Assembly: GCA_964392775.1 (NCBI GenBank)
Contig: CAYMRD010000022.1
Coordinates: 1 to 42,875, forward strand
Reading direction: 5' to 3'
From: UKL13-3 sp964392775
GTDB lineage: Bacteria > Bacteroidota > Bacteroidia > UKL13-3
DNA: 42,875 nucleotides
Made by a program: the position numbers and the translations under genes. Shown one piece after another: positions 9,974 to 19,332 of the stretch (positions are counted from its first letter, which is position 1; each line of letters begins with the position of its first letter). The notes beneath the pieces were generated by a model that was given only the letters and a program-made list of their open reading frames with translations, ran no database searches and had not been told where the DNA came from.

Positions 9974-11710
9974 TCAGATAGCATGAATGTTTTGGTCCAT
10001 TATATCATTATCGGAAAAGTTAAGCTTTTTCCTGATCCGGTGTCGCATAACCTGTACCGTATTGGGGGACACGCCTAACATTGCCGCCATCTCTTTGTAG
10101 GATAAGTTTAGCTTGGCTAAAACAAAGTACCTGATTTCGCCAAGCGAGATGTTTGGATATGTTTGCTTTACGCGGCTGATAAATCCCGGATAAACCTGCT
10201 CGAACAATTGCTGAAATGTTTTCCAGTCCTCATCGGTTAGGATGGTGCTTTGCTGCAACTGGCTGATAAGGGATGTTTTGTCCTGTTCCGACCGGTGGCT
10301 CTGAAGCTGTTCGATGAGCCTGTTTTTTTCGGAGATGCTCCGGGTAAAGCTATTGAGATTAAGGTTGGCTATTTCTAAATTGTGAGTAGTTCTTTGCAGT
10401 TTTAAGTCCTTTAACAACTGCTTCTTTTTTTGCACAAAGTAGAATACGCCAAGTACAAGGCACAATACAACAATCAGAACGGTTAGCATATTTCGCTGGT
10501 TTACCTGCCGCTGTTTCTCTAAGTTCATTTCGGCTAATATGAGTTCTTGTTCCTGAACGGTAATTTTTTGCTGTGCCCTGAGTATTTTTATGGCATTAAA
10601 GTTTTCATTGTAAGCATTAATGGCTGCAATGGCTGAATCGAGATACGCTTTTGCCTGATCGGGCTGGCCGTTGGCGCTGTACCAATTGCTCATTACAGGG
10701 TACAAAAACCGTAACCGCTCTTTTTGAGGTGACCGTTGAATGTTATCTTTAGCATGACAGATATAATTCCAGGAAGCTGCAAAGTCTTTTTTTTCCAAAT
10801 AGATAGCAGAGAGTGTGATTAGTGCCCCCGCTGCATTTCCAAAGTCATTCTCCTTTTCCGATGCCCGGTAATTATATTCCAGCAAAGGGATAGCTTTTTT
10901 ATAGTCGCCCCGTAAATAGCAGTTTTCTCCAAGGTTACCTTTGGCAATCCCTTCCCAGTCTGTTTTGGAACAGGGAAACCGGGTGCGTAAAATGGAGTTA
11001 AAATAATAATCAGATTCAACCAGGTTTCCTTCCTGCTGATAACAAAGTCCTAATGTGTTTTTGGCCGAGTTGATAAACTGTGTATTAAATGCCGTTTCTT
11101 TAAGCTTTACAACCTTTTGTAAATAAGCTTTGGCCATATTCATTTCATGAAAGAAATAATAGGCATTTCCAATAATCAGCAGTTCTTTTGCCATGTCGGG
11201 ATAATCTGTTTCCGACATCCCACTTAGCTCTTTATCCATTAACAGGTATTGCTCAAATGCCAGTTCATAGTTTTTTATGTAATGCCAATAGAGATCAGCC
11301 AGTTGCCTCATGGCTCTTACTTTTATATGTTTGATGCCGGCTTTGTCGGCAGCGCTTATCATATTCTTAATTCTCAGGAGTGTTGTTCCCAGCGGTTCCT
11401 TATGTTTTTGAAAGGCAGTATAATAATAAGTACAAAAGGCATCCATCTCCATTTCCATCTCCTTGTCGTTGTTTACACGGGCATATTCTTTTATCTCTTC
11501 GGTCTTTTTGAGTATCGCTGCCGAATCATTAAGGCTCACAAGGGATGAATATAAATTGTTTATTTCCAATATCCGGTCGGCATAAGCTTTATGAAGCATG
11601 TTTGGGTATTGTGCAAAAGCTGCACTAAAGGAGCATAACGTAAGAAGTATTGTGAGGTATCTGCCGGCTGATAACATTCGTTGCTTTTGATGGAAATGTA
11701 ACAGATTCAT
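9974..11710 (-). CDS. Membrane-anchored TPR protein with C-terminal HTH (transcriptional regulator)
   Basis: 578 residues. The N-terminus (about 1-33) is a signal or anchor segment. About 45-380 is alpha-helical with tetratricopeptide character (repeated A/G/Y patterns such as GNLGENCYLRGDYKKAIPLL). A transmembrane helix lies near 403-424, followed by a coiled coil (about 428-470). The C-terminal domain has a LuxR/GerE-like helix-turn-helix (LSYKEMAAMLGVSPNTVQ, then VMRHRIRKKL). This layout is common in Bacteroidota: periplasmic TPR sensor, single TM, cytoplasmic DNA-binding domain. It is divergent from the TonB receptor gene across a 250-bp intergenic region, so it may control that gene, but no direct evidence shows this. 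The start at 11710 was kept; a second Met is at residue 12. Confidence 0.85.
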   Translation of the reverse strand: MNLLHFHQKQRMLSAGRYLTILLTLCSFSAAFAQYPNMLHKAYADRILEINNLYSSLVSLNDSAAILKKTEEIKEYARVNNDKEMEMEMDAFCTYYYTAFQKHKEPLGTTLLRIKNMISAADKAGIKHIKVRAMRQLADLYWHYIKNYELAFEQYLLMDKELSGMSETDYPDMAKELLIIGNAYYFFHEMNMAKAYLQKVVKLKETAFNTQFINSAKNTLGLCYQQEGNLVESDYYFNSILRTRFPCSKTDWEGIAKGNLGENCYLRGDYKKAIPLLEYNYRASEKENDFGNAAGALITLSAIYLEKKDFAASWNYICHAKDNIQRSPQKERLRFLYPVMSNWYSANGQPDQAKAYLDSAIAAINAYNENFNAIKILRAQQKITVQEQELILAEMNLEKQRQVNQRNMLTVLIVVLCLVLGVFYFVQKKKQLLKDLKLQRTTHNLEIANLNLNSFTRSISEKNRLIEQLQSHRSEQDKTSLISQLQQSTILTDEDWKTFQQLFEQVYPGFISRVKQTYPNISLGEIRYFVLAKLNLSYKEMAAMLGVSPNTVQVMRHRIRKKLNFSDNDIMDQNIHAI

Positions 11711-11852
11711 TTAAATTTTCAATACAAAACAAACGCTAAATATTTCTATTGTTTAGGCTACCAGTTATTTTATACGAGCTTGATTTATGAAATTATCTGG
11801 CGGTAAGATGAACGGTATCCAACAGTAACTTTTGCCGGGCCGGCAACACAGG

Positions 11853-11918
11853 TTAATGTTATGTTAACACTCAATTGATATTGAGTTAACTGAACGTTAA
11901 TGCAGGGTTAACCATTCC
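11853..11918 (+). promoter_or_regulatory. Six TTAA-type direct repeats in 11-bp phase (Pho-box-like operator)
   Basis: Hexamers start every 11 bp: TTAATG (11853), TTAACA (11864), TTGATA (11875), TTAACT (11886), TTAATG (11897) and TTAACC (11908). The last hexamer begins 26 bp before the -7 element. Hexamer plus 5-bp spacer is the geometry known for PhoP/PhoB-type OmpR-family regulators (TTAACA repeats in Bacillus). Which protein binds here is inference. Confidence 0.75.
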
Positions 11919-11933
11919 CAAACCTGAGCAGGA

Positions 11934-11941
11934 TACTTTTG
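11934..11941 (+). promoter_or_regulatory. Bacteroidota -7 promoter element of the first TonB receptor gene
   Basis: TACTTTTG matches TAnnTTTG exactly and lies 19 nt before the ATG. The flanking CAGGATA and downstream CTCTT are shared with the promoter at 15052. The -33 position is occupied by a TTAAC repeat rather than TTG, which fits an activator-dependent promoter. Confidence 0.75.
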
Positions 11942-11960
11942 TCGCTCTTTAATTTCAAAT

Positions 11961-14918
11961 ATGAAAACAGTTCGACTTAAGTATTTCTTTTTATTGTTTA
12001 TCAGTTTTTTAGCAGTTGGAGCATCTGCTCAGGATAAAGGTAAAATTTCAGGCAAGGTCATAGATAAAAAGACAGGTGAAGAGCTTATTGGGGTTTCGGT
12101 TCAAATCGAAGGAACTTCGATTGGTGCTGTGACTGATTTTGAAGGAGTATTTGCGATCAATAATGTTACTCCGGGCACCTATAATCTAATCGTGAGCTAT
12201 ATTTCTTACCAAAGAAAAATAATCTCTCAGGTGACGGTAAAAGCAAAAGAAACGACCATCGTCAATACCACGCTTGAGGAGTCGACCAAAACCCTGAATG
12301 AGGTTGTGGTATCTGCAGAGTTGAAGCGTGAAACAGCCAGTGCCTTATTGATTCAGCAAAAGAAAAACGTTTCGATATCTGATGGGGTGTCGGCTGATCT
12401 GATTAAAAAAACACCCGATGCCACAACGGGTGATGTGATGAAACGTATCAGCGGAACCTCTATTCAGGACAATAAGTTTGCAATTATTCGCGGGTTAAAC
12501 GACAGATACAACACGGCATATATTAATGGTGCACCGCTGCCAAGCACCGAAAGTGACCGTAAAGCATTTTCGTTCGATATTTTCCCGTCAAACATGCTTG
12601 ACAATATGGTTATAACCAAAACAGCATCCCCGGAATTACCCGGAGATTTTGCGGGAGGAATGATCACAATTAATACAAAAGATATTCCTGAAAAAACATT
12701 TGTATCAGCCAGTTTCGGGTCTTCTATACACAGTATAACTACATTTAATCAGAGCTATGAAAACACCCCCGGATCAACCAATTTTTTAGGGGTTGACAAT
12801 GGAACCCGGGCTTTACCTTCCGGTATTCCGGAACGATTAATTTATGAAGCATCATCTTCTGAGAGTAAATTTGAAGCCAGTAAAAAATTTAATGACCAAT
12901 GGTCGATGAACGAGATTTCATCAACTCCAATGAACAACTCGTTTCAGGTTTCGGGGGGTACTAATTTCAAATTTAAAGAGAAGCAGCAGGCGGGTTTTAT
13001 TATTTCATTATCGAGGAGCAAAAGTTATAAGACAACTCCTGCAGAGCGAAATAAATTTTTGAAGAATCTTACCACAGAAGATAATCAACTGCTGCAACAG
13101 TATGAAGATACCGTGTATAAGCAGGAGGTGTTAACAGGTTTAATGTTCAATGCAGGCTGGAAGCTGGGAAATAACCACAAAATCAGTTTTAAAAATGCGT
13201 ATACGGTCAATACCGAAGACCAGACAGTAACGCGTGGCGGTCATGATGACTTAACCGACCAAACGGGCATACCTTTGGTAAGCAACAGGTATTTTATATA
13301 TCAGGATAACCGGCTGATGAGTAACCAGCTAATTGGAGAGCATTATATTTCAGCGGTAAAGCTAAAGGCCAAATGGGTGTTGAATAACAACGATATTCAC
13401 CGTAAAATGCCTGATTTTAAAAGAGCATCAAGTCGCTCAACCATTAAAAATGCTGAAACGGGAGAATATTATGATTACAATACTGAACTAAGCAATAGTA
13501 TTGATATTACACAAACGGGAAGATTTTATCAGGATCTGAAAGAAAATATCAAAAGTGCAGGTGTTGATTTGCAAAAACCAATTGATGTGTTATCAGGCAA
13601 AAAGGTTAAAACAGAGTTGAAGCTTGGAGGGTTTTACCAGATAAGACAAAGAGATTTTCAGGTGAGGGCTTTTGGGTATAAGCTTATGCAGGTAAATAAT
13701 CCGGGCAGCCCATATTTCAGACCAAAGTTTATAGCACAAAGCCAGGATGTGTTGTTTAGTGAGGAGAATCTTGCTCAGGATACCTTTTATATTGATGAGC
13801 GTATCAACCCACAGGATGTTTATACTGCCGAGTCTCGTTTAAGTTCGGCCTATGCAATGTTTGATCAGCGTTTATACAGCCGTTTCAGAGTTGCTTATGG
13901 GGTGCGTATGGAAAGTTACAACCAAAAGTTACATTCACTGGGAAATACAGGTTTACCGGTGGAAGTGGATACAACCTTTACCGACTTTTTGCCTTCGGCA
14001 AATTTAACGTATGAGCTTACCGAAAAAATAAACCTGCGGTTGTCGGGTAGCCAAACACTGGCAAGACCGGAGTTCAGAGAGCTGGCTCCATTCTCTTTTT
14101 ATGATTTTAACTATAATACTGTTGTTGCGGGAAATCCGGCATTGGGCCGAACCAAAATCAGCAACTTCGATTTTCGTTTTGAGTTGTACCCGGGTGAATC
14201 ACAACTGGTATCATTCTCGTTGTTTTATAAAGATTTTAAAAATGCAATTGAGCAGGTGTATGAGAATGTTGGTGCCACACAACTTGGTTATAGCAGCAAT
14301 ACTAATGCCTCAAACTATGGTTTTGAAGTAGAGCTTCGCAAAAATTTTGATTTTTTAGACAGAGCCTTTGGTACAAATTGGATTCGTAAGTTTTCGGTTA
14401 CGATGAACTACGCCTATATCCGTTCGGAAGTGAAATTTGATAACAGTATCTCATCAACCAATCAATCATTTGGAACCCGTCCTTTACAGGGACAGTCGCC
14501 CTATATTGTCAACGGTAGTTTTCAGTTCTATGATCCCAAGTCAACTTTATCGGCAGCTGTTTTTGTAAACAGAGTAGGCAGACGTATTGCATTTGTGAGA
14601 GAAAAGAACGGGCAGGTACCTGATCTGTGGGAAAACCCAAGAACCGTTATTGATTTGTCGATTGCAAAAACATTTTACAAGCATTATGAATTTAAGTTTG
14701 GTGTTAATGATATCCTTGCTCAGGACCTTATATTCTATCAGGATAATAACAATAACGGCAAGTATGATAATATCAGCACGAATGTGAATGCTAAAAATGG
14801 CGCTACACCAAGATTGGATCCAAATATTCCGGTGAGCGAAAAATCACAATATGATAATCCTGTTTTTAAATATAAAATGGGATATACCATTAGCATGGGT
14901 ATTGGAGTTAAATTCTAA
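11961..14918 (+). CDS. TonB-dependent receptor with CarboxypepD_reg-like domain
   Basis: 985 residues. A signal peptide (about 1-23, ending in GASAQ) is followed by a carboxypeptidase-regulatory-like beta domain (about 30-112, GKVIDKKTGEELIGVSVQIE) and a plug (about 125-230, including SGTSIQDNKFAIIRGLNDRY). The rest is a 22-strand-type barrel ending in an aromatic residue (GIGVKF), as outer-membrane proteins do. Such receptors import bound ligands through the outer membrane using TonB energy. No SusD partner follows. Instead a surface beta-helix gene lies downstream behind a terminator and a matching promoter, so the two are probably co-regulated rather than co-transcribed. Substrate not determinable; the Pho-box-like operator raises a phosphate-related role as a hypothesis. 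Confidence 0.92.
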   Translation: MKTVRLKYFFLLFISFLAVGASAQDKGKISGKVIDKKTGEELIGVSVQIEGTSIGAVTDFEGVFAINNVTPGTYNLIVSYISYQRKIISQVTVKAKETTIVNTTLEESTKTLNEVVVSAELKRETASALLIQQKKNVSISDGVSADLIKKTPDATTGDVMKRISGTSIQDNKFAIIRGLNDRYNTAYINGAPLPSTESDRKAFSFDIFPSNMLDNMVITKTASPELPGDFAGGMITINTKDIPEKTFVSASFGSSIHSITTFNQSYENTPGSTNFLGVDNGTRALPSGIPERLIYEASSSESKFEASKKFNDQWSMNEISSTPMNNSFQVSGGTNFKFKEKQQAGFIISLSRSKSYKTTPAERNKFLKNLTTEDNQLLQQYEDTVYKQEVLTGLMFNAGWKLGNNHKISFKNAYTVNTEDQTVTRGGHDDLTDQTGIPLVSNRYFIYQDNRLMSNQLIGEHYISAVKLKAKWVLNNNDIHRKMPDFKRASSRSTIKNAETGEYYDYNTELSNSIDITQTGRFYQDLKENIKSAGVDLQKPIDVLSGKKVKTELKLGGFYQIRQRDFQVRAFGYKLMQVNNPGSPYFRPKFIAQSQDVLFSEENLAQDTFYIDERINPQDVYTAESRLSSAYAMFDQRLYSRFRVAYGVRMESYNQKLHSLGNTGLPVEVDTTFTDFLPSANLTYELTEKINLRLSGSQTLARPEFRELAPFSFYDFNYNTVVAGNPALGRTKISNFDFRFELYPGESQLVSFSLFYKDFKNAIEQVYENVGATQLGYSSNTNASNYGFEVELRKNFDFLDRAFGTNWIRKFSVTMNYAYIRSEVKFDNSISSTNQSFGTRPLQGQSPYIVNGSFQFYDPKSTLSAAVFVNRVGRRIAFVREKNGQVPDLWENPRTVIDLSIAKTFYKHYEFKFGVNDILAQDLIFYQDNNNNGKYDNISTNVNAKNGATPRLDPNIPVSEKSQYDNPVFKYKMGYTISMGIGVKF

Positions 14919-14940
14919 AGAGAATTATACCCTCATTGAT

Positions 14941-14981
14941 TTTCAAACAAAAAAAGGATCCGGATCCTTTTTTGTTTGAAA
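14941..14981 (+). terminator. Intrinsic terminator / long perfect hairpin after the TonB receptor gene
   Basis: The arms TTTCAAACA6-7GGATCC and GGATCCT6GTTTGAAA pair almost completely with no loop to speak of. The T-run is inside the right arm. It separates the receptor gene from the next promoter. Confidence 0.75.
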
Positions 14982-15003
14982 AGAGCCCCGTAATAGCGGT
15001 TAT

Positions 15004-15047
15004 TTAACACCTATTTAACATAGTATTAACACCACTCTAAGGTAGTC
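15004..15047 (+). promoter_or_regulatory. Three to four TTAACA repeats in 11-bp phase (Pho-box-like operator)
   Basis: Three exact TTAACA hexamers start at 15004, 15015 and 15026, each with a 5-bp spacer. A degenerate fourth unit (CTAAGG) is at 15037. The hexamer at 15026 is 26 bp from the -7 box, the same distance as in the 11853-11941 promoter. Confidence 0.78.
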
Positions 15048-15051
15048 AGGA

Positions 15052-15059
15052 TAGTTTTG
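15052..15059 (+). promoter_or_regulatory. Bacteroidota -7 promoter element of the beta-helix gene
   Basis: TAGTTTTG matches TAnnTTTG. It overlaps a possible upstream TTG start at 15057, so transcription should begin after that codon. This fixes the translation start at ATG 15084. Confidence 0.75.
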
Positions 15060-15083
15060 CTCTTGAAAATTAATTCAAAAACA

Positions 15084-18000
15084 ATGAAAAAAATTATTTA
15101 CTTAATTGCAGTATCAATCCTTACTGTAATGTCGGTATCGGCACAGAAAACCCGAACCATCCCGGCAGGTGATATCACTACCAATACAACCTGGTATAGT
15201 GATACCATGTACACTTTAGATGGGTATGTTTATGTCAAAAATGCCACATTAACCATTCAACCCGGTACCATTATCAGGGGAGGAGATGTAGCTAAAAAAT
15301 CAACACTGATTATTACCCGTACAGGAAAAATTGAAGCAAGAGGAACGGCCAGCCAGCCGATTGTATTTACCTCAAGTAAGGCTGCAGGAGCGCGTGCTCC
15401 GGGTGATTGGGGTGGTGTTGTGATATTAGGTCAGGCGAGAATCAATCCTACAACTGATTGTTCTACATGTCCGGGAACAGGGGTTGCTTCAACACTTCCG
15501 GGTGTTCAGGCAGCAATTGAAGGCGATTTGGATAATGCGGCAGGAGATGGATTGTATGGTGGAACGGATAATAACCATAGTTCAGGAACACTTACCTATG
15601 TTCGTTTAGAGTACGGAGGAGTTGTAATTACTCCGGGTAATGAAATTAACGGTTTAACAATGGGTGGTGTTGGTAAAGGAACAACCATTCACCATATTCA
15701 GGTTACACAGGCTAACGATGACGGATTTGAGTGGTTTGGCGGAAATGTGGATGCTAAATACTTAGTATCACACAGAAATATTGATGATGATTTGGACGTA
15801 GATTTTGGTTTTACAGGTCGTATACAATATGCTATCGTGTTGCGCGATTCAAACTGGTACGATATCGGTAGCGGTCCTACTACCAATGGTTTTGAATCGG
15901 ATAACAATGCCGGTGGAACAGAAGACAAACCATTTACCGATCCTACATTCTCAAATATTACAGTTATTGGCCCATTGGCAAACGGAGTGGCATTATCAAA
16001 TTCCACTTCATTTCAAAATGGAGCACGTATCCGCAGAAACTCGTCTACATCATTGTTCAACTCTATTATTATGGGCTGGCCTGACGGATTATTTGTAGAC
16101 GGAGCAAGAACAGGTCAAAAATTAGCAAACGATTCAATGATGTTCCGCAACAATATTATGGCGGGTAATATCAGAAATATCAATCCAACATCAGCACCAA
16201 GTGCAGTAGATGTACAGACAAAAGTAGCAGCAGGCGGAACTACATTTGAACCAACAAGTGGCTTATTGGCAAACCCGTTTAATTATACTGCTCCTGATTT
16301 TAAACCTTTGGCCGGCTCACCTGCATTAACAGGTGCATCATATACAAGCGCAACCCGTATCAGTGACGCATACTTCACAACCGGAACTTTCCGTGGTGCA
16401 ATGGGTGCTGACGACTGGACACAGTGCTGGTGTAATTTTGACCCTCAGACAACTAATTATGATAATGGTCCGATTAACAGAGGCCCGGTTTACAATGCAG
16501 GTAACGATACAACAGTTTGTTCAGGAAGTTCAGTAGTGATAGGTCAGGCACTTTCAGGCGCACTTAAAGCTGTATGGTCACCAGCTACAGGCTTAAACAG
16601 TACAACAATTGCACGCCCGACTGCTGCGCCAGGTGCTACTACAAAATATTACGTAACTGTAACCGATACGATCACCGGATGTTCGGTAACGGATAGCATT
16701 ACGGTATCTGTAACACCTAACCCGGTTGCTAATTTCACTTCGGTGAACGGTGCAAATGGTTTGGTAACTTTTACCAATACGTCTGTTAATGGTGTAACTT
16801 ATGCATGGGACTTTGGTAATGGAGCAACGTCAACTCAACAAAATCCAACCAATACTTATACTTCGAACGGTACATACAATGTTTCACTTGTAGCGAGCAA
16901 CGGCTCATGTAACAATACCGTGAACAGATTAATTACCATTACCGGTATCAATTCGCCAACCAGAGCGATAACAGGAGATATCACAACCAATACAACCTGG
17001 TATCGCGATACCATCTATACAATGAACGGTTATGTTTACGTAAAAAATGCAACACTTACCATTCAGTCAGGAACGATTATAAAAGGTGGTGCAAACAGGG
17101 GAACATTGATTATTACCCGTACAGGTAAGATCGAAGCTCATGGAACAAAAAACCAGCCGATTGTATTTACATCGGGTAAAGCTGTTGGTTCACGTGCTCC
17201 CGGAGATTGGGGTGGAATTGTAATATTGGGTCAGGCCGTTATTAATCCTACAACCGATTGTTCTACATGTCCGGGAACAGGGGTTGCTTCAACACTTCCG
17301 GGTGTTCAGGCAGCAATTGAAGGCGATTTGGATAATGCGGCAGGAGATGGATTGTATGGTGGAACGGATAATAACCATAGTTCAGGAACACTTACCTATG
17401 TTCGTTTAGAGTACGGAGGAGTTGTAATTACTCCGGGTAATGAAATTAACGGTTTAACAATGGGTGGTGTTGGTAAAGGAACAACCATTCACCATATTCA
17501 GGTTACACAGGCAAATGATGATGGATTTGAGTGGTTTGGCGGAAATGTAGATGCTAAGTATTTGGTATCTAACAGAAATATTGATGATGATTTGGATGTA
17601 GATTTTGGTTTTACCGGTCGCATACAATACGCTATCGTATTACGTGATTCAAACTGGTACGATATAGGAGCAGGCCCGACTACCAATGGTTTTGAATCGG
17701 ATAACAATGCAGGTGGAACAGAAGACCAACCATATACCAATCCTACATTCTCGAATATTACAGTTGTGGGTCCTTTGGCAAATGGTGTAGCCTTAGCTAA
17801 TGCCACTTCATTCCAGAACGGAGCACGTATCCGCAGAAATTCATCAACATCATTATTTAACTCTATTATCATGGGCTGGCCTGACGGATTATTTGTAGAC
17901 GGAGCGAGAACAGGTCAAAAACTGGCAAACGATTCGATGATGTTCCGTAACAATATCATGGCGGGTAATATCAGAAATATCAATCCAACATCAGCGCCAA

Positions 18001-19082
18001 GTGCAGCAGATGTACAGGCAAAAGTATTAGCAGGTGGAACAACATTTGAGCCGGCAGCAGGATTATTAACCAATCCGTTTAACTACAACACGCCTGACTT
18101 TGCACCGGCATCCGGTTCTCCTGCATTAACAGGTGCATCCTTTACCGGTACACGCATCAGCGATCCGTTCTTTACGCCAACAACATACCGTGGTGCGATG
18201 AGCGAAAACCCTGATAGCAACTGGACAAACTGCTGGTGCCGTTTTAACCCGCAAACCGAAGACTACAATTCGGCTCCGGTAAATTACCCTGCACCGTTAG
18301 CTGATTTTAGTTTAGCGAACCCAAGCGGAAGAACAGTGAATTTTACGAACAACTCTTCTCTTGCAACTTCATATTTCTGGGATTTTGGTGTAAGCAGCGC
18401 AACTACCGATACATCATCTGAAATGAATCCTGTATTTATTTATCCTGCAAATGGTACTTATACAGTAACCTTAACATCAAAAAGCTTATGCGGTACTTCT
18501 GTTCAAACCAAAACAGTTGTGATCAATGATCAAAGCTCAAACCCGGTTGCAAACTTTACGTTTACACAATCTACAGGTGTTGGTTCTAACGAGTTTACCT
18601 TTACCAATACAACTGACGAAAAAGGGTTTGCAACAACATATCTGTGGGATTTTGGTGTAAGCAGTTCAACTGATGATACATCAACAGCAAAAAATCCAAC
18701 CTTTACTTTCCCTGCAAGCGGTATGTATGATGTAAAGCTGATTGCACTTGGCCAGTTTGGTTCAGATTCAATTACCAAAACAGTTACTGCATTTAGCGTA
18801 AGCGTTAAAGAAGTTTCTACTACAATCAATAGTATCAGTTTATTCCCTAACCCAACCAATGGTATTGTAAACATTAATTTCAATACATCAAAAGCTGAAG
18901 AGGTTACAATCAATATTACTGACATCAGCGGAAGAGTAGTGAAGTCAGTTCCTTCAACAAACTACAATGCAGGAATGAACAACGTAATTATGGATGCAAG
19001 TGATTTGAATAACGGTTTATATTTCGTTTCAATCAGATCAGCTAACTTCAACAAAACAACACGTTTGTTAATTGCCAAATAG
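15084..19082 (+). CDS. T9SS-sorted protein with duplicated parallel beta-helix units and PKD domains
   Basis: 1,332 residues from ATG 15084 (MKKIIYLIAVS, signal peptide to about residue 20). Two copies of a roughly 430-residue beta-helix unit lie at about 30-455 and 630-1065, each starting GDITTNTTWY and containing NDDGFEWFGGNVDAKYLVS. They are set exactly 600 residues apart. Between them are an Ig-like segment (about 470-545, CSGSSVVIG) and a PKD domain (549-622). Two more PKD domains follow (1072-1149, 1153-1239). The C-terminus (about 1241-1332) is a type A T9SS sorting domain (SLFPNPTNGIVNINF ... ISGRVVKS ... LYFVSIRS). The protein is therefore predicted to cross the outer membrane by T9SS and be anchored or released at the surface. 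Catalytic residues not identified; binding or glycan-related function is possible. It shares promoter architecture with the upstream receptor. Confidence 0.9.
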   Translation: MKKIIYLIAVSILTVMSVSAQKTRTIPAGDITTNTTWYSDTMYTLDGYVYVKNATLTIQPGTIIRGGDVAKKSTLIITRTGKIEARGTASQPIVFTSSKAAGARAPGDWGGVVILGQARINPTTDCSTCPGTGVASTLPGVQAAIEGDLDNAAGDGLYGGTDNNHSSGTLTYVRLEYGGVVITPGNEINGLTMGGVGKGTTIHHIQVTQANDDGFEWFGGNVDAKYLVSHRNIDDDLDVDFGFTGRIQYAIVLRDSNWYDIGSGPTTNGFESDNNAGGTEDKPFTDPTFSNITVIGPLANGVALSNSTSFQNGARIRRNSSTSLFNSIIMGWPDGLFVDGARTGQKLANDSMMFRNNIMAGNIRNINPTSAPSAVDVQTKVAAGGTTFEPTSGLLANPFNYTAPDFKPLAGSPALTGASYTSATRISDAYFTTGTFRGAMGADDWTQCWCNFDPQTTNYDNGPINRGPVYNAGNDTTVCSGSSVVIGQALSGALKAVWSPATGLNSTTIARPTAAPGATTKYYVTVTDTITGCSVTDSITVSVTPNPVANFTSVNGANGLVTFTNTSVNGVTYAWDFGNGATSTQQNPTNTYTSNGTYNVSLVASNGSCNNTVNRLITITGINSPTRAITGDITTNTTWYRDTIYTMNGYVYVKNATLTIQSGTIIKGGANRGTLIITRTGKIEAHGTKNQPIVFTSGKAVGSRAPGDWGGIVILGQAVINPTTDCSTCPGTGVASTLPGVQAAIEGDLDNAAGDGLYGGTDNNHSSGTLTYVRLEYGGVVITPGNEINGLTMGGVGKGTTIHHIQVTQANDDGFEWFGGNVDAKYLVSNRNIDDDLDVDFGFTGRIQYAIVLRDSNWYDIGAGPTTNGFESDNNAGGTEDQPYTNPTFSNITVVGPLANGVALANATSFQNGARIRRNSSTSLFNSIIMGWPDGLFVDGARTGQKLANDSMMFRNNIMAGNIRNINPTSAPSAADVQAKVLAGGTTFEPAAGLLTNPFNYNTPDFAPASGSPALTGASFTGTRISDPFFTPTTYRGAMSENPDSNWTNCWCRFNPQTEDYNSAPVNYPAPLADFSLANPSGRTVNFTNNSSLATSYFWDFGVSSATTDTSSEMNPVFIYPANGTYTVTLTSKSLCGTSVQTKTVVINDQSSNPVANFTFTQSTGVGSNEFTFTNTTDEKGFATTYLWDFGVSSSTDDTSTAKNPTFTFPASGMYDVKLIALGQFGSDSITKTVTAFSVSVKEVSTTINSISLFPNPTNGIVNINFNTSKAEEVTINITDISGRVVKSVPSTNYNAGMNNVIMDASDLNNGLYFVSIRSANFNKTTRLLIAK
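15456..15712 (+). repeat. Intragenic direct repeat, copy 1 (257 bp identical)
   Basis: These 257 bp are identical to 17256-17512, offset by exactly 1,800 bp. Flanking parts of the two beta-helix units are clearly diverged, including synonymous changes. Confidence 0.88.
17256..17512 (+). repeat. Intragenic direct repeat, copy 2 (257 bp identical)
   Basis: Partner of 15456-15712. Differences resume on both sides: C versus T just before the block, and CAAATGATG versus CTAACGATG just after it. Confidence 0.88.
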
Positions 19083-19105
19083 TATTCAAAAATCGCAATA
19101 GAAAA

Positions 19106-19309
19106 TTCGAAAAAAATGCCGTTGGGAGTGATCTCAACGGCATTTTTTTTAAAATTCGAAATTCGAAGCACGAAATTCGAAAAAGAAAATGCAAAATTTC
19201 GAATGATGAAGTTTGCTTTTACTATTTTTGATTCTGATAATTTATTAAAACTGGTCAACCTTATTTAGAGATGTACAGTTTTTTCGAATTTCGAATTTTA
19301 ATATTCGAA
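19106..19309. repeat. Cluster of eight TTCGAA palindromes
   Basis: TTCGAA occurs at 19106, 19155, 19162, 19176, 19198, 19283, 19290 and 19304. The groups AATTCGAAATTCGAA (19153) and TTCGAATTTCGAATT (19283) are inverted copies, giving a possible long hairpin about 130 bp across in the 250-bp gap. Confidence 0.7.
19111..19150. terminator. Bidirectional intrinsic terminator between convergent genes
   Basis: AATGCCGTTG and CAACGGCATT form a 10-bp stem around GGAGTGATCT, followed by eight T. An A-run precedes the left arm, so it can also serve the convergent minus-strand gene ending at 19333. Confidence 0.88.
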
Positions 19310-19332
19310 TTTTAAATCTCAAATCCAAAATC

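Noticed and set aside
15057..15083. Upstream TTG start for the beta-helix gene
   Set aside because: It overlaps the -7 promoter element, and the signal peptide fits ATG 15084.
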